64,000 nt of DNA, from contig NZ_JAKCFA010000004.1 of the NCBI RefSeq assembly GCF_024198215.1, forward strand, positions 248,001-312,000, read 5' to 3'. The notes below the pieces were generated by a model. It made no database searches. It was given only the letters and a program-made list of their open reading frames with translations, and was not told the DNA's origin. This DNA comes from Myxococcus qinghaiensis (GTDB lineage: Bacteria; Myxococcota; Myxococcia; Myxococcales; Myxococcaceae). Positions 52,079-61,539 of the stretch are shown here, one piece after another. Made by a program: the position numbers and the translations under genes. Each line of letters opens with the position of its first letter. Position 1 is the first letter of the stretch.

Positions 52079-55000
52079 ATGAGCGCACCCGACGTGAAGC
52101 GAGAGGTGGCGAAGGTGCGAAGCCTGCCCCCGTTGGTGCCCGTTCCAAGGGAGTCTCCTCCACCGTTGTCCTTCGCCCAGCAGCGCCTGTGGTTCCTCGC
52201 GCAGGTGGATGCCGGGGGCTACTCCTACAACGTCCCGTTCTTCTCGCGGCTGAAGGGGCGGCTCGACGTGGCTGCGCTCCAGCGGGCGTTGTCGGCGCTG
52301 GTGCAACGGCACGAAGTCCTGCGCACCACATTCGGTGAAGAGGCCGGGCGACCGGTGCAGCGCATCGCGCCCGATGCCGCCGTGACGCTGAGCGTGGAGC
52401 CCGTGGCGGAAGAGGACCTCCTCCGTCTCGCGGAAGAGGAGGCGCGACGCACGTTCGACCTGAGCACCGGACCGATGCTTCGCACGCGGCTGTTGCGAGT
52501 GCACGAAGACGACCACGTGTTGCTCCTGATGCTCCACCACATCTCGTGTGACGGCTGGTCCATGGGGGTGATGGAGCGCGAGCTGCGCGAGTTGTATGGC
52601 GCCTTCACCGAGGGCCGCCCGCCGACGTTGCCCGTGTTGCCGGTGCAGTACGCGGACCATGCGCTTTGGCAGCGCCAGTGGTTGAAGGGCGAGGTGCTGG
52701 AGTCGCAGCTCGCGTGGTGGAAGGCGCTGCTGGAGGGAGCCTCTCCCGCGCTGGAGTTGCCCGTGGACCGGACGAGGCCGCCGGTGCAGACGTTTCGGGG
52801 CGCCAGTGTGGCGCTCCCTCTGTCTCCGTCGCTCTCGCAAGCGGTGAAGGCCCAGGCCCGCGCCGAGGGCGTGACGCCGTTCATGCTGCTGCTGGCGTGC
52901 TTCCAGGTGCTGCTGTCGCGCTACAGCGGTCAGCGGGATGTCGTCGTGGGGATGCCCATCTCCGGGCGGAACCGACGCGAGCTGGAGAACCTCATCGGCT
53001 TCTTCGTCAACACGCTCGCGCCGCGCCTGGACGTGGATGGGGACGAGTCGTTCCGGGCGATGCTCGGGCGGGTGCGTCGATTGTGCCTGGGGGCCTACGC
53101 GAACCAGGACGTTCCGTTCGAGACGCTGGTGGAGGCGATGCGGCCGGCTCGGGACTTGAGTCGCTCGCCGCTGTTCCAGGTGATGTTCGTCGTCGAAGGT
53201 CCGCGCGCCCTGCCGTCGCTGCCGGGGCTCGCGGCGAGCCAGGTGGTCTTCGACTCCGGCATGGCGAAGTTCGACCTGACGTTCTTCCTGCGCGAGACGG
53301 CCGAGGGTTGGGTCGGCATCTGGGAATACAACCAAGCGCTGTTCGATGAGGCGACCCTTCGGCGGATGGCGACTCACTACGTGACGCTGCTGGAGGGACT
53401 CCTCGCGGACCCGGAGCGACGCGTCGGCGATGTGTCGTTGCTGGACGAGTCGGAGCGGCTCGCGTTGCTGCGTGAGTGGAGTGGACGCACGGATTCGAGC
53501 GCCGTGCCCGGCTTGATGCACGCGTGGGTTGAAGCGCAGGGGGCCCGCTCGCCCGACGCGGTGGCGGTGACGGACGGACAGTCGTCGCTCACGTACGCGA
53601 GCCTGGAGCGGCGCGCGAATCAGCTCGCGCATCATCTGCTGGCGTTGGGGGTGCGGCCGGGGGGCACGGTGGGGTTGTGCCTGGAGCGGGCTTCGCTGGA
53701 GATGCCGGTGGCGGTGCTGGCGACGCTGAAGGCCGGCGCGGCCTTCCTCCCGTTGGACCCGAGCTATCCGTCGCAGCGCCTGGAGCAGATGTTGGAGGAC
53801 ACGGGCGCGCCCGTGGTGCTGGTGCACGGTGCGTTGGAGCGAGCGTTACCCGAGCGCACGGGGACGCGTCGGGTACGCCTGGAAGAGGAGGCAGGGCGGA
53901 TTGAGTCGAGGCACGCGCATGCTCCCGCCATTCCGCTCTCGCCGGAGACTCCCTGCTACTTCGTCTACACGTCAGGGAGCACGGGGCGTCCCAAGGGCAT
54001 CCTCATGTCCCATCGCGCGGTGGGGAACATGCTGCGCTGGTTGCTCGCGCGCACGGTGGACCCTGGGGCGACGACGCTTCAGTTCGCCTCGCTGAACTTC
54101 GATGTGTCGTTCCAGGAGATGTTCGGGACGTGGTGCCTGGGGGGCACGGTGTTGCTGGTGGGCGAGCAGGAGCGAAGGGACCCCGTGGCCCTGCTGCATC
54201 GCATGGTGACGCACGGCGTGGGGCGGCTGTACCTGCCCTTCGTGGCACTCCAGGCGTTGTGCGAGGTGGCTCAACACGAGGCCGTGTTGCCGCCGCTGCG
54301 CGAAGTGGTGACGGCGGGTGAGCAGTTGCAGGTGACGCCCGCGCTGGTGTCCTTCTTCGAGCGTCTGCCGGGCTGCGTGCTGGAGAATCAATATGGCCCT
54401 TCGGAGGCCCATGTCGTCACGGCCTGGAGGGCCCAGGGACCTCCCGCGACGTGGCCCGCGCTGCCTCCCGTGGGCGTGCCCATCTCGAACGTGAAGGTGT
54501 ACGTGCTCGACGAGCGGGGCGCTCCGAGTCTCGTGGGTGTGGTGGGAGAGGTGTACGTCGGGGGCGCGAGTCTCGCGCACGGGTACTGGGAGCGTGCGGA
54601 GCTGACCGCGGACCGGTTCATCCCGGATGCGCTGAGTGACGAGCCGGGAGCGAGGCTGTACCGCACGGGAGACAAGGCGCGGTGGCTGGGGGACGGAAAC
54701 CTTGAGTTCCTGGGGCGGGTGGACGGGCAGGTGAAGGTGCGCGGCTTCCGCGTGGAGTTGGGCGAGGTGGAGGTGGCGTTGAAGGCGCTGCCAGGGGTGA
54801 AGGACGCGGTGGTGGTGGTGCGGCAGGAGGAGGGCGGGGAGAAGCGACTGGTGGGCTACGTGGTGCACGCGGAGCAGTGGGACGCGGAGGCATTGAGGTC
54901 GCGTCTGGAGGAACGGCTTCCGGAGTACCTGCTGCCGAGCGTGCTGGTGCGACTGGATGCACTGCCGCTGGCGCCCACGGGCAAGGTGGACCGCAAGGCG

Positions 55001-56107
55001 CTGCCCGCGCCGGGTCGGCAGCAGCTCGCTTCACGCAGCGCGCACGAGGGGCCCCGCGACGAGCTGGAGCGGAAGCTGGTGCGCGTGTGGGAAGAGGTGC
55101 TGGGCGTGAGTCCCGTGGGCGTGACGGAGGACTTCTTCGCGCTGGGCGGCCATTCGCTGATGGCCATCCGGCTGCTTGCACGCATCCGAAGCGCAGTGGG
55201 AAGGGCGCTGCCGGTGGCGACACTCTTCCAGCGCGCGACGGTGCAGCATGTCGCGTCCGTGTTGCGCCGGGAGTCCATGACGTCCGTGTGGAGCCCGCTG
55301 GTGCGATTGCAGGAGGGACAGGGACAGAGGCCCTTCTTCTGCGTGCATGCGGTGGGCGGCACGGTGCTGAGCTACGCGGAGCTGGCGAAGTCTTTGGGGC
55401 CCGAGCAGCCGTTCTTTGGACTCCAGTCGCGAGGGCTGGAGGGCGATGTGCCTCCGTGCGAGAGCATCCCGGAGATGGCGAGCCTCTATCTCTCCGCGAT
55501 GAGGGAGGTGCAGCCACGGGGGCCATATCGGCTCGGAGGCTGGTCGATGGGAGCCAGCATCGCGTGGGAGATGGCGCACCAGCTCCAGCGGCAGGGCGAG
55601 CGGGTGGAGGTGCTCGCGCTCATCGACGGCTTCGTGCGCCCCTTCGATGGAGAGGGTGCGGCGCCTGGGAGCGACGAGGCTCGGCGCTTCGGCGCGATGT
55701 TCTACACGGACCTGATGCGCGCGGCGGGGAACGCCGTCGAGCTGACGGATGAAGAGCTCGTGCAACAGGACCCCGAGGCCCTGATGCGCACCCTGGCGGC
55801 GGCGAGCAGTGGCATCCAGTCACTCGAAGCCCTGCGCCGGGTCTTCGAGGTGAACCTCCTCGCGGCGTGGAGCTACGTGCCGGCTCCCTACGCGGGGCCT
55901 GTCATCTCCATCGAGGCCACGGGCACCACGCGTGTGCATGGCTGGGAGCAGGTGGCGACGGGCGAGCTCACTGTCCACGCGATTGCCGGTGACCACTACT
56001 CCCTCTTGCGCGGCCCCGACGTGGCACGGCTGGCGTCGCTGCTGCGTGAGCACCTCGGGCGGGCTCAGGAGGTCGCGACCCCGGCACCTGCCAGCCGGAC
56101 CTCTTGA
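52079..56107 (+). CDS. Nonribosomal peptide synthetase, C-A-T-TE (release module)
   Basis: 1342 residues: C (about 25-455, HHISCDGWS at 153), A (about 485-980), T (about 1000-1065, FFALGGHSLMAI), TE (about 1080-1325, GGWSMGASIAWE with Ser near 1155 and late His in AGDHYSLLRGP). The A-domain code read by eye is D-V-Q-Y-V-A-Q-V-V, nearly the same as A1 of the giant NRPS and proline-like; the C and A domains are close paralogues of module 1. With the only NRPS-borne TE in the window it should catalyse the last condensation and release by hydrolysis or cyclisation. No docking domain was recognised. Confidence 0.95.
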   Translation: MSAPDVKREVAKVRSLPPLVPVPRESPPPLSFAQQRLWFLAQVDAGGYSYNVPFFSRLKGRLDVAALQRALSALVQRHEVLRTTFGEEAGRPVQRIAPDAAVTLSVEPVAEEDLLRLAEEEARRTFDLSTGPMLRTRLLRVHEDDHVLLLMLHHISCDGWSMGVMERELRELYGAFTEGRPPTLPVLPVQYADHALWQRQWLKGEVLESQLAWWKALLEGASPALELPVDRTRPPVQTFRGASVALPLSPSLSQAVKAQARAEGVTPFMLLLACFQVLLSRYSGQRDVVVGMPISGRNRRELENLIGFFVNTLAPRLDVDGDESFRAMLGRVRRLCLGAYANQDVPFETLVEAMRPARDLSRSPLFQVMFVVEGPRALPSLPGLAASQVVFDSGMAKFDLTFFLRETAEGWVGIWEYNQALFDEATLRRMATHYVTLLEGLLADPERRVGDVSLLDESERLALLREWSGRTDSSAVPGLMHAWVEAQGARSPDAVAVTDGQSSLTYASLERRANQLAHHLLALGVRPGGTVGLCLERASLEMPVAVLATLKAGAAFLPLDPSYPSQRLEQMLEDTGAPVVLVHGALERALPERTGTRRVRLEEEAGRIESRHAHAPAIPLSPETPCYFVYTSGSTGRPKGILMSHRAVGNMLRWLLARTVDPGATTLQFASLNFDVSFQEMFGTWCLGGTVLLVGEQERRDPVALLHRMVTHGVGRLYLPFVALQALCEVAQHEAVLPPLREVVTAGEQLQVTPALVSFFERLPGCVLENQYGPSEAHVVTAWRAQGPPATWPALPPVGVPISNVKVYVLDERGAPSLVGVVGEVYVGGASLAHGYWERAELTADRFIPDALSDEPGARLYRTGDKARWLGDGNLEFLGRVDGQVKVRGFRVELGEVEVALKALPGVKDAVVVVRQEEGGEKRLVGYVVHAEQWDAEALRSRLEERLPEYLLPSVLVRLDALPLAPTGKVDRKALPAPGRQQLASRSAHEGPRDELERKLVRVWEEVLGVSPVGVTEDFFALGGHSLMAIRLLARIRSAVGRALPVATLFQRATVQHVASVLRRESMTSVWSPLVRLQEGQGQRPFFCVHAVGGTVLSYAELAKSLGPEQPFFGLQSRGLEGDVPPCESIPEMASLYLSAMREVQPRGPYRLGGWSMGASIAWEMAHQLQRQGERVEVLALIDGFVRPFDGEGAAPGSDEARRFGAMFYTDLMRAAGNAVELTDEELVQQDPEALMRTLAAASSGIQSLEALRRVFEVNLLAAWSYVPAPYAGPVISIEATGTTRVHGWEQVATGELTVHAIAGDHYSLLRGPDVARLASLLREHLGRAQEVATPAPASRTS

Positions 56108-56194
56108 TTGGGCTGTGTCGTCGCAATCACGCGGTCAAAGCGCGGAGCCCTCACGCGATTCGAGGCAGGTCCGCGCTTCGAGGGCACGGGAGCC

Positions 56195-56305
56195 GGCCGT
56201 CGTGAGCTTCCCCGGTGCCGACGGACGCTCTGCTCATGGGAAGGGGCGCCGGGCCGTCGTGAGCTTCCTCGGCACCGACGGACGCTCTGCATAAGGGAAG
56301 GCGCC
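56195..56305 (-). repeat. Two 57-bp tandem repeats resembling the neighbour gene's 3' end
   Basis: Two copies (56195-56251 and 56252-56305) share GCCGTCGTGAGCTTCC and CCGACGGACGCTCTGC. Each can fold CCGTCG against CGACGG. A third, shorter match (CCGGACGCTCTGC, 56348-56360) lies in the last codons of the minus-strand gene; read on that strand all encode a QSVRR motif, so the repeats look like decayed copies of the gene end. Confidence 0.7.
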
Positions 56306-56335
56306 TGCTCGCCGCCAGCGGCCCCCCCGCGCCGC

Positions 56336-56761
56336 TCAGTATCGCCGGACGCTCTGCTCCGGGCCGGAGCCGCGGATGCGCCAGACGGTGAGGCGCTGCG
56401 AGTTGGTGTGGCTGACCACCATGCCGTCCTGCTGCATCTGCTCCAGCAGGCGGTTCGTCTTCAAGCGGTCCAGGCCCACGGCCTTGGCCAGCACGTCGCC
56501 GGGCAGGCCAGTGATGTTGCGGCGCAGCTCGTTGACGATGGCCTTCTTGAACTCGTTCTTCTGCAGGCCGTCCATGTCCTGCGTCTTCCACGCCTGGAGC
56601 ACGCCCGCGGCGATGAGCACCAGCGTCAGTATCGCCACCAGCGGGTAGATGATGTGGCTGTTCTGCTCCAGGACCTCGAAGTACTTCGGGGACATGGAGG
56701 AGACAGGACGGGTGTAGTCCGGCACGATCTGCGCGAGCAGGCCGGAGAGCTGCATGGACAT
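56336..56761 (-). CDS. Membrane-anchored hypothetical protein with winged-helix-like tail
   Basis: About 141 residues from ATG at 56761; a GTG at 56779 is an alternative behind GGGGAG. The N-terminal 35 residues are followed by one clear TM helix (IIYPLVAILTLVLIAAGVLQAW). A cytoplasmic basic domain (NEFKKAIVNELRRNITGLPG, VLAKAVGLDRLKTNRLLEQM, SQRLTVWRIRG) with helix-turn-helix spacing and a wing-like end follows. A membrane-tethered regulator is possible but no named family was recognised. It shares direction with hflX upstream but is separated by 70 bp. Confidence 0.65.
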   Translation of the reverse strand: MSMQLSGLLAQIVPDYTRPVSSMSPKYFEVLEQNSHIIYPLVAILTLVLIAAGVLQAWKTQDMDGLQKNEFKKAIVNELRRNITGLPGDVLAKAVGLDRLKTNRLLEQMQQDGMVVSHTNSQRLTVWRIRGSGPEQSVRRY

Positions 56762-56831
56762 TGCGGGAAAGGTCGCCACGGCTCCCCGACTCTAGGGGGA
56801 GCCGCGCCTGCCCCGCAACTCGCACGCCGCG

Positions 56832-58484
56832 TCAGACGACGCCAATGGCTTCGGAGGCACCCTCGGCGAACAGCGTCGTGTCCGCCTTGGCCAGCAAGGT
56901 GGCGAGCCCCTCGCGCGACCAGGCGCTGATGGCCACCCCGCCCCGCGAGCGCAGCAGCGTCTCCACTTCGTCCGCCGGCATCAGGTCCGCCTTGTTCCAG
57001 ACCATCAACCGAGGCTTCTCCATCAGCCCCAGCGACGAGAGGATCTTCTCCACCGCCTCCACCTGCTCGTCCCGCGCCGGGTCCGCCGCGTCCACCACGT
57101 GCAACAGCAGTGTCGCGTCGTACAGCTCCTCCAGCGTGGCGCGGAAGGCCGCCACCAGGTCCTTGGGCAAATCCCGGATGAAGCCCACCGTGTCGGTGAT
57201 GATGACCTCGCGCTCCTGGGGGAAGCGAAGCCTGCGGCTCGTCGGGTCCAACGTGGCGAACAGCTTGTTCTCCGCCAGCACCTGCGCGTTGGTAATCGAG
57301 TTGAGCAGCGTGGACTTGCCCGCGTTGGTGTAGCCGACAATGGAGATGACCGGCAGCTCGCGCCGGTTGCGCTGCGCGCGCCGCACGCTGCGCTCCTTGC
57401 CAATCGCGTCGATGCGCTTCTCCAGATGCGTGATTCGCTCGCGCACCCGGCGTCGGTCGATTTCGAGCTTCGTCTCGCCAGGGCCTCGTCCGCCGATTCC
57501 ACCCGCGAGCCGGCTGAGCGAGTCGTCGCTCTGCACCAGCCGGGGCAGCCGGTACTTCAGCTGCGCCAGCTCCACCTGGAGCTTGCCCTCCGCGCTCTGC
57601 GCCCGCTGCGCGAAGATGTCGAGGATGAGCTGCGTGCGGTCCAGAATCTTCAGACTGGTGGCCTCGCCGATGTGGCGCCCCTGCGACGGGGTGAGGTCCT
57701 TGTCGAAGATGAGCAGGTCCACCATGGACTGCATGGAGCGCAGGTTCAGGTCCTCCAGCTTGCCCCGGCCGATGAGGTAGCGAGGGTCCGCCTCGCGCTT
57801 CACCTGGAGCACGCTGTCCACCACCTCCACGCCCGCCGTGCGCGCCAGCTCCCGCAGCTCCGCGAGGCTCGCCTCCGCACGGCCCCGGTTTCCGTCCAGG
57901 CACACCGCGACGAGGATGGCCTTCTCCCGGCCTCCCACCGCGCGCGCCGCCGCCTTGCGGCTGAACTCATCCTCCAGCGCGCTCAGCGTGTCCGTCAGGT
58001 CCGGCTGCTCGACGTGCACGGAGGGCAGGGTGGAGACGTGCCAGAACTCACCCGTGCCGTTCTCCGGCACCAGGTAGGCGTAGTGCAGCACCCCCGGCAG
58101 GCCCTCCTGGCCCACGCCCACGGCGGCCACGCAGTCCAGGCGCAGGAGCGCGAGGTCCGTCAGGTCGTCCTTGGTGAGCGGCTCGCTCTTGAGGTGGGTG
58201 TGCACCAGCCGCAGGCCACGCAGACGCACCTGGCCGGCGCGAGCACGACCGATATCAGGCAGCTCGAGCTTGTGGGCGTTGCCCACCACCACGTGCTCGA
58301 TTTCACCCTTCCGGTTGATGAGCACGCCCACCTGGCGGTTCGTCTCGTGGGACAGCTCGGTGAGGTGGCGGGCGAGCTCGGGCGACACGATTTCGTGCGG
58401 AGACACGCGCCGGCGGAAGGTGTTGCGCAGCCGGTGTTGCTCGTTCGCCTTGAGGCCCAGGGTGTTGCCGAAGATTTCCTTCAA
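56832..58484 (-). CDS. hflX: GTPase HflX
   Basis: A ribosome-associated GTPase of about 550 residues. The GTPase domain has G1 GYTNAGKSTLLN, switch T in DPTSRR, G3 DTVGFI and G4 NKAD; ahead of it are the HflX N-terminal domain with LIGRGKLEDL and the coiled stretch RAQSAEGKLQVELAQLKYRLPRL plus GGIGGRGPGETKLEIDRR. About 170 residues precede the canonical HflX domain, an extension likely lineage-specific. The start is taken as TTG at 58484 because GAGGAG sits 8 nt upstream; a GTG at 58532 would add 16 residues without a ribosome-binding site. Confidence 0.93.
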   Translation of the reverse strand: MKEIFGNTLGLKANEQHRLRNTFRRRVSPHEIVSPELARHLTELSHETNRQVGVLINRKGEIEHVVVGNAHKLELPDIGRARAGQVRLRGLRLVHTHLKSEPLTKDDLTDLALLRLDCVAAVGVGQEGLPGVLHYAYLVPENGTGEFWHVSTLPSVHVEQPDLTDTLSALEDEFSRKAAARAVGGREKAILVAVCLDGNRGRAEASLAELRELARTAGVEVVDSVLQVKREADPRYLIGRGKLEDLNLRSMQSMVDLLIFDKDLTPSQGRHIGEATSLKILDRTQLILDIFAQRAQSAEGKLQVELAQLKYRLPRLVQSDDSLSRLAGGIGGRGPGETKLEIDRRRVRERITHLEKRIDAIGKERSVRRAQRNRRELPVISIVGYTNAGKSTLLNSITNAQVLAENKLFATLDPTSRRLRFPQEREVIITDTVGFIRDLPKDLVAAFRATLEELYDATLLLHVVDAADPARDEQVEAVEKILSSLGLMEKPRLMVWNKADLMPADEVETLLRSRGGVAISAWSREGLATLLAKADTTLFAEGASEAIGVV

Positions 58485-58648
58485 ACGCTTGCTCCTCTGA
58501 CGAGGACCGGCCGTCCCCGTCCTTCCCGGCACTTTATACGTCGCCGCGTCCAGGTGGCTGACACCACCGTTCCGGGCCGGATTGCCGGAACCGTAGTGAA
58601 CACACGGCCCTTGCGCGCTGTTTCCGTTTCCGTCCTAGGCTGCCGCGC

Positions 58649-59776
58649 GTGAGTCACTCGGGACGTAACGCCCTGCGCGCCGCGAAGCGCGTGGTCGTGA
58701 AAATCGGCACCAACGCCCTCACCCACGCCACCGGCCGCTTCAACCGCGAGCACTTCGTGGCGCTGGGCAAGGATTTGCTCTGGGCTGCCCAGGGCCGCGA
58801 ACTGGTGGTGGTGTCCAGCGGTGCCATCGCCTTGGGCATGGAGCGTTTGGGCCTGTCCGCCCGGCCCCGGGACATTCCAGGCAAGCAGGCGTGCGCCGCG
58901 GTGGGACAGAGCCGGCTCATGCAGGCCTACGAGGACGTCTTCGGAGGGCAGGGCCAGGCGGTGGCGCAGGTGCTCCTCACCCACGAGGACATGCGCGACA
59001 GGCGGCGCTACCTCAACGTGAAGCACACGCTGGAGCGCCTGCTGGCCGCCAGCGTGGTGCCCGTCATCAACGAGAACGACACCGTCTCCGTGGACGAGCT
59101 GAAGTTCGGCGACAACGACACGCTCGCGGGACTGGTGGCGGGCGTGGTGGAGGCGGATGCCCTCATCCTCCTCTCCGACGTGGACGGGCTGCACACCGCG
59201 GACCCGCGACGAGACGCGGGCGCCAGCCTCCTGGAGACAGTGGAGGTGGTGACGCCGGAGTTGCTGGCCGTCGCGGGAGGCACCTCCAGCGGCGTGGGCA
59301 CGGGCGGCATGGCGACCAAGGTCCGCGCCGTCGCCAGCGCCGCCGAGCAGGGAATCCGCGGCGTCATCACCTCCGGCTCCGTGGCCGGTCGCCTGCGCGC
59401 CGTGCTGGAGGGCGAGCCCGTGGGCACCCTCTTCGAGCCCACCGGTGCGCGCCGGGGCTCTCGCGCGGCGTGGATTGCCCATGCGCTGCGCCCGCTGGGC
59501 ACACTCACCGTGGATGCCGGGGCGCGCGAGGCCATCGTCCAGGGCAAGCGCAGCCTCCTGCCCAGCGGCGTGCGCGGCGTGGACGGAGACTTCGATCGGG
59601 GAGACCCGGTGGATCTGGCGGACGAGTCCGGAGCGGTGTTCGCGCGCGGCCTCGCCTCATATGACGCCCAGGAGCTGCGGCGCATCGCCGGACGGCGCAC
59701 GTCCGACATCGAGTCGGTGCTGGGCTACCGCTACCTGGATGAGGCCGTGCACCGCGACGACCTCGCGGTGCTCTAG
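58649..59776 (+). CDS. proB: Glutamate 5-kinase
   Basis: A 375-residue first enzyme of proline biosynthesis. The kinase domain has VVVKIGTNALTH, VVSSGAIALGMERLGL, PVINENDTVSVDELKFGDND and LLSDVDGLHTADPR. GTGGMATKVRAV lies near its end, and the C-terminal PUA domain covers about 280-365 (GTLTVDAGAREAI, LLPSGVRGVDGDF). The start is GTG. proA is not adjacent. No link to the NRPS cluster is implied, though proline-like A-domain codes occur there. Confidence 0.96.
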   Translation: MSHSGRNALRAAKRVVVKIGTNALTHATGRFNREHFVALGKDLLWAAQGRELVVVSSGAIALGMERLGLSARPRDIPGKQACAAVGQSRLMQAYEDVFGGQGQAVAQVLLTHEDMRDRRRYLNVKHTLERLLAASVVPVINENDTVSVDELKFGDNDTLAGLVAGVVEADALILLSDVDGLHTADPRRDAGASLLETVEVVTPELLAVAGGTSSGVGTGGMATKVRAVASAAEQGIRGVITSGSVAGRLRAVLEGEPVGTLFEPTGARRGSRAAWIAHALRPLGTLTVDAGAREAIVQGKRSLLPSGVRGVDGDFDRGDPVDLADESGAVFARGLASYDAQELRRIAGRRTSDIESVLGYRYLDEAVHRDDLAVL

Positions 59777-59798
59777 CTGGCGGAGGAAGGGGCGCGGG

Positions 59799-60263
59799 TC
59801 AGATGGAGCAGGCGGAGGAGCCGTTGCCGCCATCCGTGCTCAGCTGCATCAGCGCGCGGAACTCCGGAGAGTCCACCTTCATCAGGAGCAGCGACACCTC
59901 CAGCTCACCGGGAACGCGGCCGAGCTGCAGCTTGCGCTGCTGTCCGTGCAGGAGCGCCAGCTCCGAGTGGCCCTTGGCCTCCGGCAGGAGCAGGTCCAAC
60001 TGGAGGAGGAACGACTCGCCCTCCGCGCGGGGCATCAGCACCAACCGGTAGTCCGCGAGCGGGGCGCCCGGACGACGGCGCTCGGCGCGCAGCGTGCGGC
60101 CCGTCTCTCCGAGGAGCTTGGGCTGGGCGACCAGCCGGCCTTCGCGCCAGACCTCGACGGCGAAATAGAGCGGCTCGGCTCCAGCGGTCGAAGGCATCAC
60201 CCCACAGGCCAGTCCCAACAGCAGTGCCAGCCCGGCAACCACGTTACGGAAGGTGCGGTTCAT
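59799..60263 (-). CDS. Hypothetical secreted protein
   Basis: A 154-residue protein with signal peptide (NVVAGLALLLGLACGVMPSTAGA). The Cys within the hydrophobic core (GLACG) could serve as a weak lipobox, but cleavage after AGA is equally likely. The mature part is beta-rich (YFAVEVWREGRLVAQPKLLG, ESFLLQLDLLLPE, ELEVSLLLMKVDSP). AAGGGAA precedes the ATG. A longer open frame to 60314 adds residues without signal character. No family was recognised. Confidence 0.72.
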   Translation of the reverse strand: MNRTFRNVVAGLALLLGLACGVMPSTAGAEPLYFAVEVWREGRLVAQPKLLGETGRTLRAERRRPGAPLADYRLVLMPRAEGESFLLQLDLLLPEAKGHSELALLHGQQRKLQLGRVPGELEVSLLLMKVDSPEFRALMQLSTDGGNGSSACSI

Positions 60264-60510
60264 GGTGAGGTTCCCTTCTGAAGCTGGCGCAGGAATATCC
60301 CAAGTCGCGCCCATAGTGCGAGCCCTCCTTGGTCGGCTTTTGGGTTCCTACCTGATTGACAAATATCGCACAGGTGAATACCTGCTTGTCTGTTCAGTCC
60401 AGGCCAGCTAACTGCCTGCCCCCTCGCGGGCCGGGCCACCGTTTCGCACTGTCACGTACCCCTTCCTTGACCCCCCGGGGTCCGCCCGGCATCGTCGCCG
60501 ATCTTCCCGA
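60264..60510. promoter_or_regulatory. Divergent promoter region upstream of WYL regulators
   Basis: A perfect -35 hexamer TTGACA (60356-60361) lies 17 nt before TACCTG, a poor -10. Around it, ACCTG and CAGGT half-sites occur as inverted and direct copies between 60350 and 60384, a plausible autoregulatory operator for the downstream WYL proteins. No other feature is seen in the gap. Confidence 0.4.
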
Positions 60511-61539
60511 ATGGACCGCACCGAACGCATCCTCGACCTCGTCGCTCTCCTGCTCGACGCCCGCGAGCCCATCTCCTGGGCCGAGCTGCGCGAGCACTTC
60601 CCCGCAGACTACGGAGGCTCGGACGACGCCGCCGAGCGCAAGTTCGAACGCGACAAGGCGGAGCTGGTGGAGCTGGGTTTTCCCCTCACCTATGTCCAAG
60701 GCGATGACGAGCGCCGCGATGGCTACATCGTGGACCGTGACGCCTACTACCTGCCGGAGGCGGACCTGACGAAGGAGGAGCTGGCCGTGCTCTACGCCGC
60801 CGGCTCCGCGGCGCTCGCGTCCGGCGTCTTCCCCGGCAGGGATGACCTGGCGCACGCGCTGCGCAAGATTGGCTTCTTCGCGGGCGAGTCGCTGCCCACG
60901 CCCAGGGTCCGCATGGAGCTGGGCGCCACCCAGGCGGGACAGGAGAAGGAGGTCTCCGCCCGCCTGGAGCAGCTCTGGGACGCCTGCGCCTCGCGCAAGT
61001 GGGTGGAGATGTCCTACGCCAGTCCCAAGCACCCGGGCACCACGCAGCGCAAGGTGGACCCGTACGGGCTCGCGCTGCGGCGGGGCGTGTGGACGCTCGT
61101 GGGCTACTGCCACCTGCGCGGCGGCCTGCGCACGTTCCATGTCCACCGCGTGCGCGAGCTGAAGGCGAACACCGCGCGTCCGCGCACGCCGGACTTCCAG
61201 GTGCCGGAGGACTTCTCGCTCGACAACCACGTGGCGTACTTCCCGTGGCAGCACCGCTTCCACGAGCCGGTGGAGGTCGTGCTGCGGCTGTCCGGCGCGC
61301 TGGCGTCGCGTGCCTCGGGGCTGTTCCCGGGCGCGGTGCTGGAGCCGGTGGCGGAGGGTGGAATCACGCTCGCGCGGTTGCGAGTGAGCTTCCTGGATGG
61401 GCTGGCGCGCTTCTGCCTCTCGCTGGGGGCGGACTGTGTCGTGGAGGGGCCGGAGAGTGCCCGCTCGCGGCTGCGGGAGATGGCCGCGCGTGTCGCCAAC
61501 CGTCACGCGGACGCGCTGGAAGACAAGGTGAGCGCATGA
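60511..61539 (+). CDS. WYL-domain transcriptional regulator (PafB/PafC-like, first of pair)
   Basis: 342 residues. The N-terminal helix-turn-helix (DRTERILDLVALLLD, WAELREHFPADYGG, FERDKAELVELGFPL) is of the DeoR/HTH_11 type. The WYL domain (about 160-230) includes KVDPYGLALRRGVWTLVGYCH and FHVHRVRELK; a WCX-like C-terminal extension follows. Its stop overlaps the next start (ATGA), giving a WYL pair like actinobacterial PafBC, where the proteins act together in DNA-damage control. The ligand and regulon here are unknown. Confidence 0.88.
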   Translation: MDRTERILDLVALLLDAREPISWAELREHFPADYGGSDDAAERKFERDKAELVELGFPLTYVQGDDERRDGYIVDRDAYYLPEADLTKEELAVLYAAGSAALASGVFPGRDDLAHALRKIGFFAGESLPTPRVRMELGATQAGQEKEVSARLEQLWDACASRKWVEMSYASPKHPGTTQRKVDPYGLALRRGVWTLVGYCHLRGGLRTFHVHRVRELKANTARPRTPDFQVPEDFSLDNHVAYFPWQHRFHEPVEVVLRLSGALASRASGLFPGAVLEPVAEGGITLARLRVSFLDGLARFCLSLGADCVVEGPESARSRLREMAARVANRHADALEDKVSA

